Positions 43,701 to 55,400 of a stretch of 64,000 nucleotides of DNA are shown here, piece by piece (the stretch's first letter is position 1; the number at the start of each line of letters is the position of its first letter). The stretch is taken from assembly GCA_040954595.2 (NCBI GenBank), contig CM082596.2, positions 8,060,001-8,124,000 of the forward strand, given 5' to 3'. This DNA comes from Balanoglossus misakiensis. Its lineage: Eukaryota; Hemichordata. The notes below the pieces were generated by a model, which worked only from the letters and a program-made list of their open reading frames with translations, made no database searches and was not told the DNA's origin. Made by a program: the position numbers and the translations under genes.

Positions 43701-45482
43701 TAACAACGGAAAAAACGGTTCTTCTTTGAATGTTTTTTCTTTCTTCTCTAAAATACAGCGACACAGGCTCAGAGAAATTGCTGACTCTGTAGGATAATCT
43801 CCATTATTTTTCCCCTCGAAGTTGAAACATCACTTCAGAACTTGTAACTTTCATTGCAAGTGATGGGCTCGGGTTTTGTCAAATGTTATAATTGGTTCAA
43901 ATAAATATTTTTTCTCCAAGTATAGCACAGGCAATACCCTGACACATGGTTATAATGAATCCATTCTCTGTTAAAGCTCTGTGTAGGATGGAAACTACTA
44001 ACATGTACATCCTAACAGTTGCAACTATGATGGGGATACGGTATCGGGGGTTTAATGGTGGTATCAGTTGTTTCAATGCCAGTTAAGAGTACTGTGTCCC
44101 AAAGAGGTCAAAGGTCAAAAAGGCATGTGACAATCATACTGATATATCTGCATAGTTTTAAATAATGAATAATTAATAAATGGCTGATCAGTGTCAATGT
44201 ATACCAAACTGAAAACAATTGAGATATATTTATATCTGCATTGAACATTCCAAGTTAATGTTTACTGAAAAATATTACCTTTTAGCATGTGGAAGGTTAC
44301 CATGGAAACTGTTTTTTGGCAACAGTAACTTCAGCAACCAAACACACAGTCATAAATAAATAGTAACAATCAGACATTTGAAAATGAGGTACAACGTAAT
44401 TTGTTTGAGAAAAAAAATAGAAAAAGCTGCCTAAACCAGGTCATTTTGACGAATAAAAAAAGTTGTAACTAAATGAATTTATGATTTTGCCCAGCAAAAT
44501 GTGTGAACAAAGCTAGCAGGAATGCAGGGCTAACACATCTGACAAATATACTCTGGGAGGCTGGTATCAAAATACCTACAACACTGTCTACCTAATGATA
44601 CATGGAGAATATGCTCAATATAAAATATAACCAAAAACTTACTTGGATATTTTATGTGGATTGTGCACAGCAAATCCACCGAAGTCAAGCTTAACTGTAC
44701 AGTAAATTTTTTAATTGGCCCTTGTGAGGAGCCTGTGGAGTCCATGACAAAAAAAGAGTTATTTTTTTTGTTCATTTTTTTTTTTTCCTTTTTTAAATGT
44801 TTGTTGCGGCATTTCTGAAAATAAAAACACCTTTAGGGGTTACGGAAAATGAACAAGCAACACAACTGAATTCCGATGTAAATAAACTCCAAGTGGAAAA
44901 AGAGGGTTTCAATTGGTAGTTGTTTGTCCATAAAATGCATTTGTGCCTTGACTGTTCTGCTGTAAATGACTCCACTTCTCAACACTGAGGGCGCTCTTGA
45001 CCAGAAACTTCTCTTCCGTATGCATTCCCATCCACTGACTTCAAACGCTGCTGCTGCTGGGTGTGCATGGCTGGTGGCAGAATTCAATTTTCTTCCCCCT
45101 CTCTCACAGTTTGTGACTGTACATTGTTGAGCGACACACTCCGACACATTTCACTGCCATTAGTGATTCTCTCTCTCTTCAGTGTCTTCAAACACAATGG
45201 AATCTCTCGAAAAACTGAAAAATCCATAATCGTAAAAACCAGCAACAAACTGCTCATGTCACGCGGCAGTGGATGGCCCCAGGATGACAGTCTGTGCCCA
45301 CCAGTGCATGATAGTATGGACATACTTACATACCCAGCACTTGGCTCCAACAATATGAGTGCATAAAAATTTCTGTGCATCTTCTGTGAAAATACAGACA
45401 GACAATAGCATCAATTGGATGAGAACAAAGTGTCAAAAAAGTGTGGAAACACATCAATTTCTTTTTCTTTTTTTAACGTCTA
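37768..45482. other. 3' regions of UBE2F and CACNB with no recognised gene between
   Basis: The two genes converge here. No conserved coding exon was seen in 7.7 kb. It contains UBE2F 3' untranslated sequence after 37767, one AACCCTTTCACC copy (39431-39537), A/T homopolymers, and CACNB 3' untranslated sequence below 45483. A minus-strand ATTAAA near 44710 is one possible CACNB polyadenylation signal, unproven. Confidence 0.6.
39431..39537 (-). repeat. AACCCTTTCACC family, copy 6 (inverted)
   Basis: Reads TTAAAGCTTGCCTTTCACCA, then GTGGTTCAGTCCAAACCCATT, TACAGTTGGACTTC and GGGGGTGAAAGGGTTAA, in reverse orientation to copy 5. Confidence 0.75.
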
Positions 45483-46442
45483 CTAAGTTTTAATATGTGA
45501 TGCTCGCATGGTGGCTGGTGAATGATCGCGTATCAATCGTTCACGTGGCGGACCTTGATCAGGGTATCTAGATTGTGAAGACGGTCTTTGCGAGCTTGAA
45601 TATCCAGGACTAGAATGCATATATCCCATTCTGTCTCTGTCGTCGCGGTACTCTGAGCGTTCGCGACTTCTCGCCCTTTCGGGTCGCTCCCGATCCATGG
45701 GGTGTTGATTTTCGTAATCCCGGTCTCTATCGTACAGATCGTGGTCGCGTTCGTAATACACGTCCCGCTCTATAGTGTGTCTGTCTGCTCGGTGATCTCG
45801 CTCCACATAGTCGTAATTCCGATCTCGCAACCTGTCGCGCTCCATCGTGTGTCGGTCTACTCTTGATTGCCTGTCATGATCCAAGCGTGGGTCACCACGC
45901 ACGTCTCTGGGGTCATGATCGTATCGCGGATCGCGGGACTCGTAACCCCGGTCCCGCGACCGCTCTTGCATCTGGTATCTCTCGTCGGCGTACCGGTTGT
46001 CGTAGCGATCTTCGTAGCGGTCTAGGTCGGGGTCCCGTCTGGAATAATCCCGGGCTGGCCTGTCCCGGTCGTCCCGGCGGTACTCGTCGTACTGGTCTTG
46101 CTCCGAGATCCGGGGATCCCGGTGATCGCCGCCACCGCCGCCCGGACCCCTGTCCCGCCTCTCCAGTTCAATTTCCCGCTTCCGGTCGTGGTCTCGCTCC
46201 GTCACGTCGCGCTCTCGGTCCGACGCCTTGTCCCGGTCGCGGTTTCCGTGAGAGTTCACTCGCGACAGTAAATTCGTTAACGGTGACATTGTTCGTGCAA
46301 CTGCATTATGAACTGGGGGTGGCTTCGGTGGACCTGTCTGGATCTGTGGACGAGTTGCGTTCCAGTATGCTTCTAAATAATCGGCTAGATGCTCACACGC
46401 ATCCTCCAGTTGGTTTTCGTCTAAAATTACATCAAACATATC
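45483..46442 (-). CDS. CACNB: CACNB last exon: end of GK domain plus Arg/Asp-rich tail
   Basis: The exon starts with [20 protein letters not shown], the last helices of the GK-like domain, then encodes a tail of about 285 residues dominated by Arg, Asp, Glu and Tyr. The tail contains spaced near-repeats such as [14 protein letters not shown] and [15 protein letters not shown]. It ends [11 protein letters not shown]. Vertebrate CACNB2 and CACNB4 also have Arg/Asp/His-rich tails, so this is an exaggerated form of a known property. The exon is GC-rich compared with its flanks, and its antisense 195-codon frame is a shadow. Confidence 0.93.
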   Translation of the reverse strand, partial: DMFDVILDENQLEDACEHLADYLEAYWNATRPQIQTGPPKPPPVHNAVARTMSPLTNLLSRVNSHGNRDRDKASDRERDVTERDHDRKREIELERRDRGPGGGGGDHRDPRISEQDQYDEYRRDDRDRPARDYSRRDPDLDRYEDRYDNRYADERYQMQERSRDRGYESRDPRYDHDPRDVRGDPRLDHDRQSRVDRHTMERDRLRDRNYDYVERDHRADRHTIERDVYYERDHDLYDRDRDYENQHPMDRERPERARSRERSEYRDDRDRMGYMHSSPGYSSSQRPSSQSRYPDQGPPRERLIRDHSPATMRASHIKT

Positions 46443-49400
46443 CTGTGTAATACAAAACAGAACAAAACAGTGTTAAAAAGAAGTCGTGAAGAAAGCCACT
46501 GTTGTTTCTGATCTCGTTCAATTCCATTCTCCTGCGGTATCCTCTGTCAACTTTGTAACCTTTGGTTCCAACCCTACCAGTATTTCTCTGTATAGGGGTC
46601 GAACATACATACTAATTTTGTTTCCCCCCAAAGAACTAACAACCAGAAATTAACCAGATCTTGGCAAACATATATTTTCTCTTTCACTTGCACTCCAATC
46701 GTAAACCTTTAACAAGCAATCCTGACGCAAGAGGCATGAGTAATGAATGCAAATTGACCATTAGCTCATTTAAAAAAAACCTATCACAATCAGTTCTGCT
46801 TTTTATTTCAAAACCAATCCAGGAATACTACCAACGAGCACAAAGCAAACCCAACAGAAAAAGCTCACTGCTGGTGCAAAAAAAAATTACACACTGTGAA
46901 AAAGGTGAGAACAAGTTGCCATGGCAACTCACCGGTGAACACTGTGCTAATTTGTCTGAAGCTACAAGCTGGACATTGAGATTTCTACTCTGTGATTTGC
47001 CCCTGGATTTGATAAGTCTTGTTAAAACCTGCAAAGCAACACAAAAAAACACCGTTTTCAGTGAAAAAAGTCAGATGCCAACCTTGATGGAAAACTATTA
47101 TCATAGCAATACTTATTAACTAAAAGAAACAGTCAGAAAATTTGGACTATAAAAAGGTGTCTCCAAAGTAGTTCATGTTACAGGATGAATTCGCAAGTTG
47201 TATAATGTACATATATTAATTTTTTTAAAGGAGAAATATATCATATCAAATCTAAGAGAAAACAATAAAACTGGCGGGCCTGAGGATGGAAGATAGCAAA
47301 AAAAAAAAAATAGAAGTATAAGGTGGGTTAATAATAGTGAGTTCTTATATAGTGCACATATCCACAATGTTTTATGATCAAGGCACTTAACAACAACAGG
47401 TGACAGACAGAGTGACAGAGATACTCACTTTAGGATTAGCTATTTTGAGATATACAATAAACGGTGCTAGTGATGTCTTCGCTAGTTGTGCTGGGTGGTT
47501 GATTGTATCACAGTCTAACACTATCAGCTGCATTGATCTGGCTAACTCGAAGATTCGCTCTATTTCAGCTTGCACTTCAGCTGTGGAGTGGAAGAAGAAA
47601 GCACAGACGTCTGAGTGAGTCATCAAAATAACACAAAAAAAACAAACATTTCTTTGAATCGCAATACTCTTTTTGCACATCTGCCATTGGGTCAATAATA
47701 TCTTATCAATAACATGCTTTCAGTGCTATGGACATACACCCCCCCCCCCCCCCCCCCCTCATTGTAACATTACATTCTCTTGCGGAATGAATATACGATA
47801 TTATACGCCTGTACATGCTTTAATTCTTCCTCAAAACTCAAGAGTAATTATTTTCACTGTTGCTTTAAATTGTATTGTGCGTGATGAAAATTCAGACTGA
47901 CAGTCAATAAACATAATTATTATCTCTCTTCTCATCAATCATTCAAACACAGAAAAGGTTTTCTTGATGACAACAGAAAAGTATCTATTCCAAATTATGA
48001 CCCTCTCAAGAGGGATCCTCTCAGAGCATTGCCTTATGGGATTGACAGGTCACTAAACATCTGTAACCAGCGGCTACAGCTGGAACATGCGTGTGAGACG
48101 AGCTAGGCGCTTTAAATAGTCACTGATGACAACTGAAGTCTATATACAAACTTATCACCCTACAAAGATGTCTCCAGTTTGACAGGTCAATATCAGTGAC
48201 TTACCTATACTAGACGACCTACTGTTTGACCTCTCCATTATTGCACGTTTACTAGGATTGTTCAGTACTGAACGCTTGGCTAATGCTATGTCTGCTGTTA
48301 CTCTTGTTATTGCTATCCTGTTGGCAGAAAAAAAAAACATACAAAAATTAATTCCATCACATCCTTGGCACCTTATAATATATAGCATAAAATATGCATG
48401 ACCCTTATATGACCTTGCATCCTGGCTATTTCTTGGGTCTGTCAGGGTGTTGTTGGATAAGATGTATATTCTGAATAGATAGATTACCTTGAAATCATCT
48501 TCAAACATCAACCTTTTTTACAGGTTTCAAAGCACAAGAAATTTAAATAGTTGAACTTAACACACACCAACACAAATACCAGGACATACAGGGACAGGAA
48601 GGTGACTGGTTTCATTTTACATATGTATAAGTATACTGGCAATGTTGACCACCGTGGTTTCAATAGTCCAACTCAATTGTTTTCTCCACTAAAGTTAGAC
48701 ATCCAGAGAGGGACGATGGCGTGAAGGATGAAAATCATGCAAATATGATTGGAGAGTAATTTCAGGTTGGACATACCTTCCTTCAAATCTATGTTTGAGA
48801 TAGTCAAACAGAGCCTTCTGCATCATGTCCGTCACTTCATAGCCTTTCAATGATGGACCAACTAATACTACTGGTCGCATTGAAGGCACGACATCATAAG
48901 GAGGTACGTTTTCTTGCTGTACGAAACAAAGACAAAACGCAAAGAAATTATTAAATGAACAAAAAATGGGTTATTAGAATTCCCACTACTGTTAGTATGC
49001 TTTTGCATCCTAGGCAAGTGATAAAAATCTCATATGGCAATAGAATTTCAAGACAGCAGACGTCTACCATGATTGACCAAGAAAATGTGAAAGCCAAATT
49101 AAAGTCCAGATCATACAGAAGTGAGTAAGTCAATTATTCTACACAGAATTTTTAGCCATAAATACGTCATGAAATAAGGCAATACATCATCTCTCCAAAC
49201 TCTTCCAACACTAAGTTGTCAGATTTTATTACCCACGATGCAATTATGTGATTTGACCCCTCAGCATGAAGTAAATGCTATTAAAAATGCCAACAATTCC
49301 AGCTTGTTACACAGATTAAAGTACAACTCATCAACTCGAGTATAATAGTTAAAAACGTAGGAGGCTAGGTCTATGCTGCAGGGCAGCTCTTTGCTTCAAA

Positions 49401-52400
49401 TCCAACATCCGCCAAACAGCCCCCTTAACTTACCTTTTTAAAGAATGGTTTCCTTTTTTCCTTTGGCTGAGGGGACATGGTGCTTCCTTTTGACTTGCCT
49501 AGGGAGTCTGTATCTTCATCCACCCCATTCTGTTCAGTGTCAACACCTGCGGATTCGTGGAATAACAGTTACAGTTTACGTGGCAACTGTGAAAAGTACT
49601 GACAGAGAAGAGGTTTCAGTGATCCCGAGGGAAATAGTGAAAGCGAAGCTATCTCAGGTTTTGTCATCCCTATCTTTTTATCCTCCGCGTACTTGCTCTC
49701 AATCATGCAGAGGTTTCCGGATGGAATTTAATTAAGACACAGTGCCCCCTGGCCTTGTTGCCTTTAAACACTAAGACTCAACGCCAGTTCCCATTGAAAC
49801 CTCACTGAGACAAAAGTCAAAAAGCCATGTGCCAATGATTCAAGTTATACTCCTTTCATACAGCACTGCTAAATCATACAACTACATGTACATGTATATA
49901 ACTTCCTAATAATCAATTTCTCTCACTATCTATGATCATTGAATTTTGACGGTAGAATAATAAACATCTGCAAAGGGCTTGGATGTAGAATAAAAAATAC
50001 ACCTAATATTGCAAAACTTCAGTTGAGAAAGTGCATGGTTCAAGCAGTTCAATGAAAATCATCACCCACAATTTAGTAGAGATCACCAGACCGGAATAGA
50101 TGTCAATGCACTTGTATTTCAGTAATTCCGATGACTTGCAATGATGCAATTTCAACTGTCTTATCAAGTTAACAGATGAAGACGTTTCTATAGCAATGTT
50201 TGTGATTGAGTAATTACTTAAATCATGAATTTATTTTTGTCCCGAGTACGGCAGCTAAAACTGCTCGCTCTGCTTATAGGGTGTGGTTTATCGCTGTGTA
50301 ACATGGAATGGGACACTTGATGAATGCGCATGTCATTAAACAAAGTCATTATGTATAACAAGACACTGTGAGGCTACGACTCATGAAGTCCGCAATATAG
50401 TGCCATATTACAAACAAATTTAATTTGTTTTAATAATAAAAGTAAACAATTTTCCCCTCTTGTTGTACTGTAAAACACTTTATTTTTCGCGAGTTGAAAT
50501 GCTGACATTAAAATGCATTATTTTCCATAGTGAACACACTTTACTGCGTATCTCTGAACAGACGATGCAACAAATTATGTTAGCCCCCTTTTTTTATCAT
50601 CCACTACATGCGTCAATGAAAATGACGATATCATGAATTAGCCATGTTGACAACTATGAATCATGCATCTTGATAAACTCCGATGCAGACGCTCATTTGA
50701 ATTCAACTGCCTCCCGCACACATCTCAGAATTTCACTTCAACGGCTGAGGGTCTTCCATCAAATATATCGGTTAGCCCATTTGGCAATTTTGTCTGAATG
50801 CAAACTACCAAGTGGTCTCTTTCAATTCATGGCAAGTGATTGTAACCTTGTGAGGTGAGGTGATGATTTTTACGGACGACGGACTGCAAAAGTAAAAACT
50901 TGCTACAAACCTGGTGTTGGTGGAGTTGATCCTCTTGAGTTTGATGATTTGGAATTCGCCATGGCAACCACGTCGCCCAGGTTGGAGCCGCTGCTAGATT
51001 TGCTATGGTGAGGGAAAGAGGCATGGCTACCTTTACTACTGAGGGGAAGGGTGGCAGCTTTATTCGAAAGTAACGATGACGTCGACTTTCTCGTCGGGGA
51101 CATCGGTAACTTACTACTACTGCTGCGAGTGAGCGGCGTAGTGTGAGGGCGCCGTCACCAGTGAATGATGTAGTTGTTGTAATTGCCAGAGAGTGGCGAG
51201 ACAGCGTGAAGTGGACAGAAGACAATGAGCCAGCAAGCAGTGTGTGGTGGGTAAGGGTGGGTGTGGATGGAGGGGTGGCGATGGATGGAACGGCACACAT
51301 TGACGAACATAGTTGTGAGATTTAAAGACGACAGATTAAGAAAAAAAAGAAAAAGAAAGCGAAGTGAATTAGCTTGGCGGTAAACTTAAACCCAGTGGAA
51401 AAAGAAATCCCATTAAATTTTAACAAATATGCGCAAGTTGGGGAGGCCATTTTGTGAATGTAGAATTTTTGTATGAAATTTTACAGCTAGCGGAGATAAA
51501 ATGGAGGCTTATGATTTGAGGGTGGGGGGAGTATTGATGTCAAATTGAACAGCAATTAGACTGACCACCACCAGACAGGTTGCCAATGGCACAACTCAAA
51601 ACGATGACATGAAATTCACACAAGTATAAAAATATGCAAACCAAACAATGGACACATTTGGACTGACAAACCGGGGAAAAAAAGGATAAAATCAAAGGGA
51701 GAACTTAGACTGGAGGATTGCTTGCAAGATCATTGACAAGTAATCAGATGTATGTTTGTTTTTCCATACAAATTTACATGATTGCCTGTTCATTGTATGT
51801 TGATATAATATGAAGTGTCAAATTTGACCTTAGACCCTGTCTCCCATAATGCAACATTGTGTACAGAACCACCAGCCAACAGGGTTCGTCAATTGACATG
51901 CCTGAACACATGAACAGACCAGATTTCAAAGAAGTTCCAGAGTATTTTCCAGCAAAAGGCACTGTCGTGCACATCCATTTTTTACTTAATGACAGTCAAC
52001 TTCTTTTTTCATCTCTTTTTCATGGAAACAACTGATATTTTCAACATCAAATGACAAGTTCGTAATGAATACTGACTTTTTTTCATAATACGGGATTGTG
52101 ATAATATAACATCGACAGAAAGTTGGGCCAAAGTAATAGACAAAGAAAAGTTAAGGAAAGTGGTCATATTTGAAATTTGTTTCTGTTCTTTTGTCAGAGA
52201 AAGAGATAGAGTTACGTACAGTTGACAAGATAAAATTTAAAAAACCCTGATGTTTGGTGGCACAGAATAAAAGAAGACTTAGAGTAATATAAGATAACAC
52301 AGCACAAAAACCTTTACATATTTTATCCATACTCTGCTTTGGATGCAGTATTACTGGTTGAGATGATTATTTTGGGATCAGAGGAAACTGGAATCACATA

Positions 52401-55400
52401 GTCCTCTGGAATCACATAGTGATTTGAATTAACGAATTTAAGAAGAGTACTCATTGTTGATTTTGTTTAAAAACAAAATGTGTTTAAAAACAAAATGTAG
52501 CAAAGTATGGATGGAATACATAAAGGACATTCTTGAAGTGCATTCATCATCATCATGCAGGCATATGTCAATTGAATGAAAGCCTTGTTTCCTTTTTACC
52601 AGAACAGCACAATTACATTTTGAGTGAATTTAATCAACTTCAGAAATGTTGCTATTTGGACATCTTTTCTGTTTTTAGTCAACATGTAGCATACAAAGAG
52701 TGGATGCCCTGTAACCCTTTCACCCCCAGTTCCTTCGATAGAGGTCCAACTTTACTTTAGAAAACAATGGACTTCGACCGAACCATTGCGGTGAAACAGG
52801 GTTAAAAAGAGTTCTAATGGCTGACAGCCTCAAGAAACCATGGCATTCAAATGACCTACGCCTACAACAATCTACACTCACTCGATATCATCACAAACAT
52901 AAAGAACGATTGATATGTACATAAATAAGACATGTTGTTTTCAGAGTACTGTAGAATACTTAATTTTCACTAAGACATTATTTTCACTAGACTCATTTCC
53001 GCTAAAATAAAATCCCATTGAAAATTCATATTTCTTGACAAGAAATAGTGAAAATAAAATCTCAGTAATATCAACATTTTTGTTTTCAGCGAATATGAAT
53101 TCCAGTGAGAATTCCAATGAGAATAAAGTATTCCACAGTACATTTTTTCAGGTGCTTGGTCTGATGTGCGCAATGATGTCTGTTCGTTTGTCACTACCGA
53201 CTCTTGTCAGCAGCGAGTGAAGTCACTTACTTTGTGCCTAGTTTCCCAGTTCTACTTTGTGTTGATTGTTGCAATTTCATATTTTCTATTTTGACAGGAC
53301 TTGGTATAAATCCGACATCACTGCCTTCTTTGACCAGCCGGCCTATCCACCAGTCATTGTTGTATTTCTGAAATGGCACCAAATCCGTAATTAAAATGGT
53401 ATTTTGACTGGTGCTGGGATATGAATTGTACATGCATTCTTCTACTCTCTCTCCCTCCCCCCTCCCTCCCTCTTTCTCTCTCTCCCTCCCTCTCCCTCCC
53501 TTTCTCACTCTCTCTTTCTCTCTCCACAACTTTCAATGCGAGGGGGGATGGGATGGGATGGGTCAAGATCATTTTGTCACTTATTGCAGCTTCTAAAAAT
53601 ATAACAGGGGAAACATCTGCCACAGTTATTCATCCACCACTCACATTAAAATATTGCTCATGAAATATTTGCGACCTTCAAACCATCATATGAATTTAAA
53701 GTTTTCGGCCTTGGAAGGAGGCCTAACTTAGTCACAAAAGTGGAGAACAAGAGTGACCTACCTCTTTAATATGTAAAAAATCTTTGACCTCAAAAGAGAT
53801 TGCAGCACCTTGAACCGGAGAATCATCGTCTAATGATCCGTCAAAACTAACATTAGTCCTAACAGCAAATGCTACTGGTTTTAACTGTAAAATGACAAAC
53901 AGAATGGAAAGAAATTAATTGGTATCAAAAAAGTATTTGTGAATTGTTTTGTGGTGTGCTTAGGTGCCCAAGATGCCTATAGGATGTGTCTATTGGACCA
54001 ATCCATGGCATGGTTTGAAATCCTGGGATACAAAACGTATACACCAAATCTCCCATGAAAGCACATCTGTTTTACAGTATGGGCTGGTAGTTGCAATTTT
54101 CACAGAACGCTTATCAGCATTTTTGTTCTCTGAAAAAAACTTGACGTTCTTCTTGAAGATGTATTTTACAGCACGACATTAACAATACACTATCTTAAAA
54201 ACAGGTTAATTTGTTAGGTTATTTACTTCCGTATACTACCCTTCTGAAAGTAAATAAATAACCGAACAAATAAATCATCCTCCAAGAAAACTAATCAAAT
54301 AAAGTACGCAAGAGATAGGATTCCAGGATACATGTACTTTTTCTTTAATTTAGATGTTGTCTGATCTGTTATTAAGATTTTACATAAAAATATTAATCTG
54401 TGGTATTTTCTCCATATCGAAACTTTAAAATCCTTTCGTTGAAACCACATCACATACTATAAAATAAAGCTTGTAAAATATTTTACTGCTAATTTGCAGG
54501 TAAGAATGCAGTATATGTCACAGCTACTGAGCAGCAGCGAATTGGTAAATTAAAGTGCACTATTTGCCAGGATCGAATCAATTTACTTGCGCATTAAGAA
54601 CAACTTCATCCGAAGTTCTGTGATATCTCCCCCTCAGGATATTGTATTGGGTCTCAGAACACATTTCAAAATACCTAAGTGAGTTTTGATGACGTCAGCT
54701 AATAGCCACCAATGTAAATAGGAAGCCCTACTCAGAAAATTTACATATTAACAAGGTCCCAGTTTACATACTATATTACCTAATTCAAATTCAAAACAAT
54801 GTTCACAAATGGCTTGTTTTTTTCTTGGATTCTCTTACCAAAGAACCGTCACCTCGCCACATTATGCAAATTTTGATGACACAAAAATAAACCTCTATTT
54901 TGGTTACCTTTAATGTAAAAATAAAATTACATACAAGTGAAATTTCCAATTGTCAAAATAATTATGTAATTTTTGCAGAAAATCGTGTTATTGGTATTTT
55001 AGCCGGCATGACATCACTATTCACACTCAAATATCAGCAGGGAAGGTCTTATAGCTACAAGGAGATGCCAGTTTTCCTCTCCTTCAATTATTGCTCAGTA
55101 ATATTCCCGTCACATACCACCCGATAATCCACATCTTTTTATGCCTGTCATAAAAGCAAACATTAAAATCTACGACAAATATTAAATATTCTCTGTAAGT
55201 TTGACAACTGTCGCTTTGAGATGCAAAGAGCAACAGTGCCGGAGTTTGGTTTACAAATTCCCTCCCTTCCAGGTAATTATCCGAGGTTGAAACTTCTCTC
55301 GCGGGAATCGTTGAGCTGAACACATTAACACTCGGCCATGGTTAGGGAATTTTTTTTATTCCTCCTCCATTCCCAGTTTGTTTCTACCTTCTCTCTGTTT

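Noticed and set aside
45863-46450. Plus-strand 195-codon frame
   Set aside because: It is the shadow of the GC-rich last CACNB exon, whose minus frame is conserved. The plus product is low-complexity Gly/Arg/Pro.
53227-53663. Arg/Glu- and Pro/Ser/Leu-rich ORFs
   Set aside because: Produced by the CT-rich tract. Only the part from 53231 to 53367 on the minus strand is a real (CACNB) exon.
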